DNA of 17,956 bases from Brevibacterium picturae (GCF_030453725.1 NZ_JAKDJU010000060.1:1-17956); one strand, 5' to 3'; shown: positions 6,538 through 13,407, counted from the first letter of the stretch. Notes: generated by a model not told the origin, from the letters alone. Numbers and translations: made by a program.

Positions 6538-7518
6538 ATGACAACGGAACCGACACCATATTCCCTCGCCGAGGTGGCCGCTCAGTTCTCTGGCCACCGC
6601 CCCAAATTGTTCGCCATCGCACACCGAACATTGGGATCCCCATGGGCCGCCGATGACGCTGTGCAGGAAACGTGGATTCGCCTGCAGCGCGCCGACGTCC
6701 GCGCCATCAACAATGTCGAAGCGTGGTTGACGACGGTGATCTCTCGAGTGTGCATCGACCTCATCCGCCGCGACGCCGCGAGACGCGAAGACCTGCGGTG
6801 GGGAGGCTCGTCGGAAGACGCAGTGTCCGATGACTCCGCTCTCATTGGAGGTCATAGTGGGCATGACGTGGACAGCGTCGAACCGGGCGGCGCCGGCGCC
6901 CGCGCACACCTCGATCGCCCGGAGGACAGTGCCCTGCTGCGAGATGATCTCGCGGCGGCCCTACACATCATTCTCGACACGCTCGGACCTTTGGAGCGGC
7001 TGGCCCTGGTCCTGCACGACATCTTCGTTCTGAGCTATGACGATATCGCTCCCATTGTCGATCGCACGCCTGTCGCTACGCGTCAGCTTGCCTCTCGTGC
7101 ACGTGCCAGACTGCGCACGGTCGACGCTGCGAGCATCCAGCTGCGACAGGAATCCGCGATCATATCCTTCCTCGAAGCGGCACGGGGAGGGGATTTCGGT
7201 GGCCTTCTGCAGCTCCTCGACCCGGAGATCGAACTGCGCAGCGATTCTGTCGCCGTCGGGCTCGCCGGGGCGGGCGAAGAATTCGGTGCCCCGCTCCTCG
7301 ATCGCGAAGTCGCTGGGGCTGACGCCGTGGCCCGAGTCTTCAACGGCCGCGCCCTGGCCACTCAACTCGTTCACATCGATGGTGCTCCCGCTGCCGCCTA
7401 TGTCACCGACGGCGTCCCCCACGCGATCTACCTGTTCCGCTTCTCACATGACATGATCTCCTCCGTCGAAGTGCTCGCCGCCGAGGAGATCCTGGCCGGC
7501 CTCGAACTCGTGCTCTGA
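6538..7518 (+). CDS. ECF sigma factor with C-terminal SnoaL-like domain (SigJ/ECF41-related)
   Basis: Alternative RNA polymerase sigma factor of 326 residues, far longer than a minimal ECF factor (about 180). Region 2 is at about 16-85 (PWAADDAVQETWIRLQ, then NVEAWLTTVISRVCIDLIRR). Region 4 is at about 133-193 (LGPLERLALVLHDIFVLSYD, then TRQLASRARARLR). The SnoaL/NTF2-like domain is at about 203-326 (ESAIISFLEAARGGDF, LLDPEIELRSD, REVAGADAVARVFNGRA, ending AEEILAGLELVL). In ECF41-type factors this domain replaces an anti-sigma factor and tunes activity, and no anti-sigma gene is visible here. The linker at about 88-130 is unusually long and acidic/Gly-rich. The DGGGR motif typical of classical ECF41 is absent, so this may belong to a sister SnoaL-bearing group. 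AGGA lies 5 nt before the ATG. Probable target: the divergent FAD oxidase. Confidence 0.92.
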   Translation: MTTEPTPYSLAEVAAQFSGHRPKLFAIAHRTLGSPWAADDAVQETWIRLQRADVRAINNVEAWLTTVISRVCIDLIRRDAARREDLRWGGSSEDAVSDDSALIGGHSGHDVDSVEPGGAGARAHLDRPEDSALLRDDLAAALHIILDTLGPLERLALVLHDIFVLSYDDIAPIVDRTPVATRQLASRARARLRTVDAASIQLRQESAIISFLEAARGGDFGGLLQLLDPEIELRSDSVAVGLAGAGEEFGAPLLDREVAGADAVARVFNGRALATQLVHIDGAPAAAYVTDGVPHAIYLFRFSHDMISSVEVLAAEEILAGLELVL

Positions 7519-7534
7519 CGCAGGGCCGCTCTAC

Positions 7535-7594
7535 AGATACCTGAGGGCGGCCCTGCTACGGCGCGCGACGTAGCAGGGCCGCCGTCAGGTGTCT
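7535..7594. terminator. Strong hairpin between convergent sigma and flavoprotein genes
   Basis: GGCGGCCCTGCTACG (7546-7560) and CGTAGCAGGGCCGCC (7569-7583) form a perfect 15-bp stem with an 8-nt loop (GCGCGCGA). The stem extends outward to 7535 and 7594 through one mismatch and one G-U pair, giving about 26 bp in all. There is no clear T tract, as is common in actinobacteria. It could end transcription from both sides. Confidence 0.85.
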
Positions 7595-7618
7595 CTGGAG
7601 GGGGCGTTTCGGGGGACG

Positions 7619-9376
7619 TTACTCGACGAGTTTGCCGACCTGGCTGATCTCCTCGCCGCGCATGAGTTCGGCGACCTCGGGGTCGACGGCGGGGATGTCT
7701 TCGCGCACGACTCCGGTTGATGGTGACCAGACGAGGTTGACCTGCAATTCGGGGTTCTGCTCTGGGTAGTCGCTGCGGTTGTGGCAGCCGCGGGTCTCCC
7801 TGCGTTCGAGTGCGCATTCCAACGTCGCCCTGGCCGCGAGCGCCGAGGATTTGAGGTCGAAAGCGTGCGAGAGATCGGCATATCCGGCGATGTCGGGGTG
7901 GATGCCCACCTGACTCATCCGCGCTTCGATGGCCGCGAGCTTCTCGAGGCCGGCGAGCAGCCCGGCCTCGTCGCGGACGACTCCGGCATGTTCTGTCATG
8001 AGGTTGCGGATCTCGCGCTGCAGGGCGCGGACATTCTCCGTGCCATCGGATGCGAGCAGATCACCGATCTCAGCCCGCGCCTCGGCGATGGCATCGTGGG
8101 AGCGCACCTGCGTCTCGAGGCCATCCGAGTACGCGATCGCGGACCGGCCGACGATGCGACCGAAGACGAGGAGTTCGATGAGCGAATTGCCGCCGAGGCG
8201 GTTGGCCCCATGGAGGCCGGACGATGCCTCACCGATGGCCCACAGTCCTTCGACGTCGGTGCTGTGTTCGACCGGGTCGACCCACACTCCGCCCATCGAA
8301 TAGTGCGCGGTCGGCGCGATCTCGATGGGGCTGACGGTGATGTCGAGCATCTGTGTTTCCATCATCGTCTGGAACACGCGCGGCAGTCGGTTCATGATCG
8401 TCTCCCGGGGGAGATGGGAGACGTCGAGCCAGATTCCGCCGTTCTCGGTGCCGCGGCCCTCGGCGATTTCTGTGTAGGCGGCCAGGGCGACGCGGTCGCG
8501 GGTGGACAGCTCCATGCGCTCGGGATCGTAGCGTTCCATGAACCGCTCCCCCAGGCCGTTGCGCAGGATGCCTCCCTCACCGCGGGCGGCTTCGGAGACC
8601 AGGGTGCCCGCGGCGTTCTCGGGTTCGATGATGCCCGAGGGGTGGAACTGGACGAGTTCGGCGTCGCGCAGTCGGGCTCCGGCTTCGACTGCCAGGCGGA
8701 AGGAGTCACCGGTGTTCTCATCGCGTCGGGATGAGGTGCGGCGCCAGATCCGATTGTGGCCACCGGCGGCGAGGATGACCGCGTCGGCATGGATCCGGTA
8801 TCGGGAGCCGTCGATGACGTCGAAGCCGAAAGCGCCGAAGATGCGGCCGTCGGCGACGAGCAGCTTCGTGATGTAGACGCGGTCGAGGATCGGGACGTTC
8901 AGGGCCTCGGCACGATGAATGAGGGTGCGCTGAATTTCGAGTCCCGTGTAGTCACCGGCGAAAGCGGTGCGACGCCAGGTATGGGCGCCGAAGAAGCGCT
9001 GCGAGATCCGACCGTCGTCCTCCTTCGCGAAGTCCATTCCATAGCGCTCCAGGTCGGCGATGCCTTGGGCTGCTCCCTGGGTGACGATTTCGACGGTTCG
9101 GGGGTTGGCGAGGTCATAGGATTCCTTGATCGTATCGGCCGCGTGCTGGGCCCAGGTGTCCTCGGGGTCCACGGTGGCCAGCGCGGCATTGATGCCGCCG
9201 GCCGCCAGCGAGGTGTGGGCGTCGTCCTTGGGTCGCTTGCCCACGGCCAGAACGTCGACGCCGGACTCGGCAACCTCGATCGCAGCGCGGAGGCCGGATC
9301 CGCCGGTGCCGATGACCAGCACCGAGGTGGAGATCGTGTGTTCTTTGGTGCGGGCGCTTCCCCGTGTGGTGTTCAT
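7619..9376 (-). CDS. Fumarate reductase/succinate dehydrogenase-type flavoprotein, stand-alone
   Basis: FAD-dependent dicarboxylate oxidoreductase subunit of 585 residues, a normal SdhA/FrdA length. It shows the dinucleotide fold VLVIGTGGSGLRAAIEVAE at 19-37. DAHTSLAAGGINAAL at 52-66 has His54 in the position of the covalent FAD histidine of SdhA/FrdA (aspartate oxidase NadB lacks it). Also present are the substrate-site region VQFHPSGI, SEAARGEGGILRNGLGERFM, TAHYSMGGVWVD, the FAD-binding GLHGANRLGGNSLIELLVFG, and the C-terminal ETRGCHNRSDYP typical of the family. No iron-sulfur or membrane-anchor subunit gene lies nearby, so the electron partner is unknown. I chose the ATG at 9374-9376 over the in-frame ATG at 9418 because TAGCGT sits 7 nt before it with TTGGAC 18 nt further upstream, and the extra 14 residues are not family-like. 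It is divergent from a LysR gene that probably controls it. Confidence 0.9.
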   Translation of the reverse strand: MNTTRGSARTKEHTISTSVLVIGTGGSGLRAAIEVAESGVDVLAVGKRPKDDAHTSLAAGGINAALATVDPEDTWAQHAADTIKESYDLANPRTVEIVTQGAAQGIADLERYGMDFAKEDDGRISQRFFGAHTWRRTAFAGDYTGLEIQRTLIHRAEALNVPILDRVYITKLLVADGRIFGAFGFDVIDGSRYRIHADAVILAAGGHNRIWRRTSSRRDENTGDSFRLAVEAGARLRDAELVQFHPSGIIEPENAAGTLVSEAARGEGGILRNGLGERFMERYDPERMELSTRDRVALAAYTEIAEGRGTENGGIWLDVSHLPRETIMNRLPRVFQTMMETQMLDITVSPIEIAPTAHYSMGGVWVDPVEHSTDVEGLWAIGEASSGLHGANRLGGNSLIELLVFGRIVGRSAIAYSDGLETQVRSHDAIAEARAEIGDLLASDGTENVRALQREIRNLMTEHAGVVRDEAGLLAGLEKLAAIEARMSQVGIHPDIAGYADLSHAFDLKSSALAARATLECALERRETRGCHNRSDYPEQNPELQVNLVWSPSTGVVREDIPAVDPEVAELMRGEEISQVGKLVE

Positions 9377-9383
9377 GTCTTCT

Positions 9384-9413
9384 ACGCTAGGCTCGCCCCC
9401 TTCATGCGTCCAA
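9384..9413 (-). promoter_or_regulatory. Candidate leaderless promoter of the flavoprotein gene
   Basis: On the minus strand TTGGAC (9408-9413), an 18-nt spacer and TAGCGT (9384-9389) are followed 7 nt later by the ATG. The perfect palindrome CAATGCATTG (9411-9420) overlaps the -35, a place where a regulator could act. Confidence 0.5.
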
Positions 9414-9434
9414 TGCATTGTTTCGCTTGACTCA

Positions 9435-9449
9435 ATAGCGATATGCTAT
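9435..9449. promoter_or_regulatory. LysR-type T-N11-A box
   Basis: ATAGC-GATAT-GCTAT is an inverted repeat with 5-bp arms that fits the T-N11-A rule for LysR-family binding sites. It lies in the gap between the divergent flavoprotein and lysR genes and covers the proposed -10 of lysR (TATGCT, 9442-9447), which suggests negative autoregulation together with control of the flavoprotein gene. Confidence 0.6.
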
Positions 9450-9453
9450 GTGT

Positions 9454-10413
9454 ATGAATCTGGAACAGCTTGCGAGTTTCGTCGAGGTTGCCAACACCGG
9501 GCATTTCACGAAGGCTGCCGCAGCTCTTCATCTGGCACAACCCTCACTGAGCCGGCAGATCTCAACGCTGGAGAAGGAGCTCGGCTCCGAACTTTTCCAC
9601 CGTGCACATGGACACATCACCCTCACCGCGGCAGGCGAAACTCTCCTGCCGAGTGCACGACGAATGCTCGCCGACGCCGAGGCGGTTCGCCGTGACATGG
9701 ACGAGCTCGCCGGCCTGCGCAAGGGTCGCATCCGCCTGGGTGCGACCCCGACGCTGTGCGTCAGCCTCGTCGCCGAGGCGATCAGCAGCTTCCACCACGA
9801 GCACCCCGGGGTCGAGCTCGAGCTGGTGGAGAAGGGTTCGCGGGAGCTCATCGAGGCACTGGGCGCCGGCGAACTTGACCTTGCGCTGATCACTCGAACG
9901 CTGAGTCCCAGCGCGCAGATGCCCCGGCTGCGGATGCAGGGGGTGTTGAGTGAGGACCTGGTCGTGATCGCTGCTGCGGAGTCGCCGCGGGACGGTGCTG
10001 CACTCCTGCACGGTGACACGGTCACTCTGGCGGAAGTTGCCGCACTGCCTCAGGTGCTGTTCCATCACGGATACGATCTGCGCGAAGCCACCTCGGCGGC
10101 CTTCGACGCGGCGGGGCTGGCGCCGAACATCGTCGTCGAAGGTGCGGAGATGGACGCGGTGCTGCGCTTCGTCGAACGCGGCCTGGGCATCGCGGTCGTC
10201 CCGGCCATGGTTCTCGTCGACCGTCCCCGCCTGACCTCGGCACAACTGGTGGAACCGAGCCTGTCGCGGACGATCAGCCTCGCCACCCGCGCTGACGTAC
10301 GGCCGACCAGGGCCGCCTCGGCGATGGAGACGACGATCCTCGACACGGCCCGAACCCTGGCCGAGGAGGACGCCGGGCTGGTGGCGCATGTGCGATTGGC
10401 TGAAACCATCTGA
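9454..10413 (+). CDS. LysR-family transcriptional regulator
   Basis: Regulator of 319 residues. The N-terminal winged HTH (about 1-60) is clear: MNLEQLASFVEVANTGHFTK, then AAAALHLAQPSLSRQISTLE. It is followed by a linker helix and the periplasmic-binding-protein-like effector domain (about 88-295), with RIRLGATPTLCVSLVAEAIS opening it and VLRFVERGLGIAVVPAMVL near its end. I start at the second ATG (9454) because the first (9448) lies inside the T-N11-A box and overlaps its -10, while MNLEQL is the usual LysR N-terminus; the alternative adds only Met-Cys. Placement divergent from the flavoprotein gene is the classic LysR arrangement, so that gene is the probable target and its substrate or product the probable coinducer. 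Confidence 0.94.
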   Translation: MNLEQLASFVEVANTGHFTKAAAALHLAQPSLSRQISTLEKELGSELFHRAHGHITLTAAGETLLPSARRMLADAEAVRRDMDELAGLRKGRIRLGATPTLCVSLVAEAISSFHHEHPGVELELVEKGSRELIEALGAGELDLALITRTLSPSAQMPRLRMQGVLSEDLVVIAAAESPRDGAALLHGDTVTLAEVAALPQVLFHHGYDLREATSAAFDAAGLAPNIVVEGAEMDAVLRFVERGLGIAVVPAMVLVDRPRLTSAQLVEPSLSRTISLATRADVRPTRAASAMETTILDTARTLAEEDAGLVAHVRLAETI

Positions 10414-10415
10414 CA

Positions 10416-10460
10416 GTGGGCCGCATGACCGTGGACCGCATGACCGTGGACCGCTTGACG
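10416..10460. repeat. Three tandem 15-bp repeats between lysR and the GPP34 gene
   Basis: GTGGGCCGCATGACC, GTGGACCGCATGACC and GTGGACCGCTTGACG follow each other without gaps, starting 3 nt after the lysR stop codon, and a further partial copy (TGGGCCACAT) runs into the GPP34 promoter. Adjacent copies differ by one base (1 to 2) and two bases (2 to 3). Confidence 0.85.
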
Positions 10461-10469
10461 TGGGCCACA

Positions 10470-10475
10470 TAGAAT
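10470..10475 (+). promoter_or_regulatory. Candidate -10 of a leaderless GPP34 promoter
   Basis: TAGAAT lies 7 nt before the ATG at 10483 and no Shine-Dalgarno is present, so the mRNA probably starts at the AUG. The expected -35 position falls inside the 15-bp repeat array. Confidence 0.5.
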
Positions 10476-10482
10476 GTTGTCC

Positions 10483-11175
10483 ATGGACGATCGGCTTCTC
10501 ATCGCCGAGGAGGTCATGCTCCTCGTGCTCCCTGACAACGGCAAGCTCGGCATCGAGTTCTCCAGTGCCGAATATCCTCTCACCGGCGCTGTGCTCGTCG
10601 AGCTCGCCATGCGCGGACTCATCGACATCCGGAGTCAGGGCAAATCCGACAAGAGATATGTGCGTGCTGTGGGAGCCTCGAGCCCTTCGGATCCTCTGCT
10701 CGCGGATGCGCTGGCTCACCTCGGCGAGGACGAGCACGAGGTGTCCTCACTCATCGGCAGGTTGGTCCCGAAGATCCAGGACACTGTGCTGGGGCGCCTG
10801 GCCGAGCGTGGGATCATCGAACGTGAGGAGGCGAGGTTCCTCTGGGTCTTCCCCACCACGCATTGGCCGGAGAAGAATGCCCGGCCCGAGGCGGAGCTGC
10901 GGGAACGTGTCAGCGAAGTTCTCGTGGGTCGGGCCGAACCCGATGAGCGGATCGGTTCGATCATCGCGCTGCTGTCTGCATCGCAGCTGATCAAACAACT
11001 CAGGCCGCCGCTGCCCTGGGACAAGACGGTCGAGAAGCGGGTCAAGGACATCGAGAAGGGCAGCTGGAGCTCGGCCGCGGTGTCGGAGGCCGTCAACAGT
11101 GTGATGCTCGCGGTGACAGCCGCGATGGTTGCGATCACCGCCGCGACCGCCGCCACCACTGCCGCCACGATGTGA
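10483..11175 (+). CDS. GPP34 (GOLPH3/VPS74-like) family protein
   Basis: Product of 230 residues with the GPP34 fold signature: LLIAEEVMLLVLPDNGKLGI near the start, LTGAVLVELAMRGLIDI at about 34-50, the RLAERGIIEREEARFLWVFP block, and IGSIIALLSASQLIKQL before the C-terminal helix. The tail is an Ala/Thr/Val-rich low-complexity stretch, often seen in actinobacterial members. In eukaryotes the family binds phosphatidylinositol-4-phosphate at the Golgi. The bacterial role is not established and none can be read from the neighbours. The ATG at 10483 is preferred over 10474 because it follows a -10-like TAGAAT and gives the usual MDDRLLIAEE start. Confidence 0.88.
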   Translation: MDDRLLIAEEVMLLVLPDNGKLGIEFSSAEYPLTGAVLVELAMRGLIDIRSQGKSDKRYVRAVGASSPSDPLLADALAHLGEDEHEVSSLIGRLVPKIQDTVLGRLAERGIIEREEARFLWVFPTTHWPEKNARPEAELRERVSEVLVGRAEPDERIGSIIALLSASQLIKQLRPPLPWDKTVEKRVKDIEKGSWSSAAVSEAVNSVMLAVTAAMVAITAATAATTAATM

Positions 11176-11280
11176 TGAGCCGACCGGTGGGCATACTGGC
11201 GACAGTGTCCCGAAGCCGGCGCGGCGAACCCGCCTGTCGCTTCCGGTGCCTCAGCTTTCGCGACGGTGCTGCGAACCGGT

Positions 11281-11308
11281 GCTCAGAACCAGGCGCTCAG
11301 AACCAGGC
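11281..11308. repeat. Perfect 14-bp tandem duplication over the LLM gene stop codon
   Basis: GCTCAGAACCAGGC occurs twice back to back (11281-11294 and 11295-11308). On the minus strand each copy contains the last codons and stop of the LLM gene (GCC TGG TTC TGA), so the end of the gene has been duplicated just after itself. Confidence 0.9.
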
Positions 11309-12280
11309 GTCGGCAAGCAACTTCAGGGAGCGCTCCGCCACAGCAGGGTCGTAGGCGTAGGTGACGGTGATGAGCTCATCCGCTCCCGTACGCTCGATGA
11401 GCTCCGACATCTGACGAGTAGCTGTCTCGGGTGAGCCGACAGCGCTGATCGTCAGCATCGGGTTCTCACCGCCACCGTCGAGTTCTCCGGGATCAACCGG
11501 CGGCTGCAGCTGACGGCGACGCCCCCGGCCGATGTCGGCGAACATCTGCTTCACCGACGTGAACTCGCGCTGAGCCTCGTCGTCGGTCTCGGCCACCATC
11601 ACGTTGACCCCGGCCATGACGTAGGGCTTGTCGATCTGTGCGGTGGGCGCCTCGGTGGTGAACGACTCGCGGTAGACGCGGATCGCCGCATCAATCTGAT
11701 CAGGGGCGAAGTGCGAGGCCAGAGAGAACGGCAACCCCAGCTGACCGGCGATCGCGGCGCCGTTCGTCGTCGAGCCCAGCACCCAGATGGGGACATCGGT
11801 GTTGGCAGAGACAGCGGATTCGATCGGAACGGTGTGGGCCTTGCCTTCGGGTCCGAACCAGCCCTGCATGTCATAGATGTTCTGAGCAAAGGACTGCGGT
11901 TCTGCCGAGGAGCGGCTCAGCGCCTGTGCAGTCATTCCGTCTGTGCCGGGCGCCCGTCCCAATCCGAGGTCGATGCGGTTGTCGTGGATATTGGCCAACG
12001 TTCCGTACTGCTCGGCAACCATGAGGGGAGCATGATTGGGCAGCATCACTCCTCCTGAGCCCACCCGAATCTTCTCGGTGACCGACGCGGCTTGGGAGAT
12101 GAGCAGCGAGGTGGCACTGGCGGCCAGGCCCATTGTGTTGTGATGTTCAGCGAACCAGAGACGCCGGTAACCCAGCTCATCAGCGACACGCGCAGCGCTC
12201 ATCGAGGCGTCGATGGCCTCACGAGCCGTGGAGCCGTCACGGATGGGAACAAGGTCGAGAATGTTCAGAGGAGTGGACAA
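11297..12280 (-). CDS. LLM-class (luciferase-like) flavin-dependent oxidoreductase
   Basis: Predicted FMNH2- or F420-dependent monooxygenase/oxidoreductase with a TIM-barrel fold, 327 residues. Family landmarks: LNILDLVPIRDGSTAREAID at the N-terminus, YRRLWFAEHHNTMGLAASAT, VGSGGVMLPNHAPLMVAEQY, NRIDLGLGRAPGTD and DVPIWVLGSTTNGAAIAGQL. This set matches the MsnO8/YhbW-type group often labelled luciferase family oxidoreductase group 1. The frame is open to a TTG at 12310, but I start at the TTG at 12278-12280 because AAGGA lies 10 nt upstream and LSTPLNILDL is the normal family start. The cofactor and substrate cannot be told from sequence. It is convergent with GPP34, and its own promoter must lie in the mostly empty 12281-12525 stretch. 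Confidence 0.9.
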   Translation of the reverse strand: MSTPLNILDLVPIRDGSTAREAIDASMSAARVADELGYRRLWFAEHHNTMGLAASATSLLISQAASVTEKIRVGSGGVMLPNHAPLMVAEQYGTLANIHDNRIDLGLGRAPGTDGMTAQALSRSSAEPQSFAQNIYDMQGWFGPEGKAHTVPIESAVSANTDVPIWVLGSTTNGAAIAGQLGLPFSLASHFAPDQIDAAIRVYRESFTTEAPTAQIDKPYVMAGVNVMVAETDDEAQREFTSVKQMFADIGRGRRRQLQPPVDPGELDGGGENPMLTISAVGSPETATRQMSELIERTGADELITVTYAYDPAVAERSLKLLADAWF

Positions 12281-12525
12281 AGCGGTGGGGTCCTTCGTTC
12301 GGGAAAGCAAAAGATCAGTCGGTCAGGACAACAGCGGCTCGGTACAGTTCTATTCCGTCCCACCCGTGACTTCAGATCCACCAAGCAGATGAATCAATCT
12401 GCTTGTCCAATCAGGACGACTTCGGATCGATGGTCCCATCGGATCGATGGTCCGTGCCTGGTGAGCGGGTCTGCTCGCCAGGCGCGTGCAACCGGGTTGA
12501 AACAGGGCATCGTGTTCGAGTTGAT
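12281..12525. other. Non-coding stretch with hairpin and 17-bp-period direct repeat
   Basis: No credible gene is seen on either strand. It holds the upstream region of the LLM gene; a perfect 9-bp hairpin CAAGCAGAT / ATCTGCTTG with a 6-nt loop (12382-12405); and two copies of TCGGATCGATGGTCC (12422-12436 and 12439-12453). The long open frames crossing it have atypical composition and no domain. Confidence 0.6.
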
Positions 12526-12833
12526 CACTTCTCACCCGTATAGGTCGGGCACGTCCCCAGGGTCGGGTCGGTGTTCTGTTCACACACAACGGCACAAACA
12601 CCTGCGTCGGCTGCTCGCTGGGGAATATGATCGGCGCTCCCCTCGTCTTCCTCACGGGGATTGTCATCGCCGGCTGGATGGCGTTGGTGTCCCTGGTCTT
12701 CTTCGCCTCACCGCCGGAACCCGATTCTCCGGTGTTCTGGCTGATGATGCAGATCGCGATGATGCTGGGCTTCCTCACCAGCTTTCCTGCCAATTGGATC
12801 CTGGTCAGAAAGGGCGTCAAGCACGCCATGTAG
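12526..12833 (+). pseudogene. DUF4396 family remnant (68-residue ORF from 12627)
   Basis: The 68-residue ORF beginning at the ATG at 12627 ends in VFWLMMQIAMMLGFLTSFPA, NWILVRKGVKHAM, matching the C-terminus of DUF4396 membrane proteins (recalled pattern: EFWFMMQIAM..GFLTSYPVNWWLIRRGIK). The same frame continues upstream without stop to 12525 and reads TCVGCSLGNMIGAPLVF across the ATG, resembling the family's Cys-Thr-Leu-Gly-Asp segment (CTLGD), but has no ATG, GTG or TTG start there. In full-length members these two blocks are separated by roughly 100 residues; here only about 30. This suggests a copy truncated at its 5' end with an internal deletion. A short functional two-helix membrane protein cannot be ruled out. 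Confidence 0.55.
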
Positions 12834-12888
12834 CATCTCTTCCCACACGCGTTCAGGCCCAGCGATCGGGATGACGCGGCACCCGGGC

Positions 12889-13221
12889 TCAGGGGAGTTT
12901 TGCGACGGTCAGGACCACTACGGAATCGTGGACGGCCTCCACCGAGTGGGCCGCATCGGGGATGAACATGAGGTCGCCCGGTGAACCGTTCCATTGAGCT
13001 TCAGGCCCGATGAGGGTCACTCGCCCGTGCAGCACGTGCAAGGTCGCCTCCCCCGGGTTCTCATGCTCTTGCAGCTTTGTCCCGGCGCGCAGAGCGATCA
13101 TCGTCTGCCGCAGGATGTGTTCATGACCGCCGTAGACTGTTTGGGCGCTGCGCCCACTCGAGGCTCCTTTGGCGATCTCCAGCTGGTGCCGCATCAACGC
13201 CGTCAACGATACTTTCTGCAC
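12889..13221 (-). CDS. Small single-domain cupin protein
   Basis: Cupin of 110 residues (RmlC-like beta barrel). The two conserved motifs are visible: LRAGTKLQEHENPGEATLHV at 44-63 (metal-ligand His/Glu positions in HENPGEATLHVLHG) and GDLMFIPDAAHSVEAV at about 82-97. It closely resembles the small LuxR-unrelated cupins annotated only as cupin domain-containing protein. The start is GTG (13219-13221) with GGGAG about 5 nt upstream. It stands alone in its orientation between a DUF4396 remnant and the copC terminator. Function unknown; metal binding and sensing or small-molecule modification are both possible. Confidence 0.85.
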   Translation of the reverse strand: MQKVSLTALMRHQLEIAKGASSGRSAQTVYGGHEHILRQTMIALRAGTKLQEHENPGEATLHVLHGRVTLIGPEAQWNGSPGDLMFIPDAAHSVEAVHDSVVVLTVAKLP

Positions 13222-13334
13222 GAGAACTCCCTGTCATGTGGACAACTCTGTCTCCGGCCAACCACGGTCGCAGCGCAACACGCGCTCATCATCTCTGCTG
13301 ACCAAACTATCAGAACGGCCGCAGAGCCGGAACG

Positions 13335-13374
13335 AGCCGAGGCCCCGGGCGCTTTCGCTCCCAGGGCCTCGGCC
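13335..13374. terminator. Terminator hairpin downstream of the CopC gene
   Basis: GCCGAGGCCC-C-GGG and CCC-A-GGGCCTCGGC form a long GC-rich stem with a 10-nt loop. It lies 34 nt beyond the copC-like stop codon and about 115 nt upstream of the cupin start, so it most likely ends copC transcription (minus strand). Confidence 0.8.
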
Positions 13375-13407
13375 TTGTGTTCAGTTGCCGCTGTCGCGGT
13401 TCTCGTC

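Noticed and set aside
7619..9376. Calling the flavoprotein L-aspartate oxidase (NadB)
   Set aside because: The His of covalent FAD (HTSLAAGG) and the C-terminal RGCHNRSDYP pattern fit SdhA/FrdA better, and no nadA or nadC is nearby.
9427..9447. TTGACT as -35 of lysR (and TTGACG at 10455 as -35 of GPP34)
   Set aside because: Only 9 nt separate each from its -10 hexamer, far too short for a sigma-70-type promoter.
9562..10737. 391-residue minus-strand ORF antisense to lysR and GPP34
   Set aside because: Long open shadow frame common in high-GC DNA; no domain, and both genes on the opposite strand are well supported.
12382..12405. Riboswitch upstream of the LLM gene
   Set aside because: Only one simple 9-bp hairpin is seen, about 100 nt from the start codon, with no known riboswitch core recognised.
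12350..12994. 214-residue minus-strand ORF and 260-residue plus-strand ORF (12092-12874)
   Set aside because: No domain, atypical composition, and the first is antisense to the DUF4396-like segment; both appear to be chance frames.
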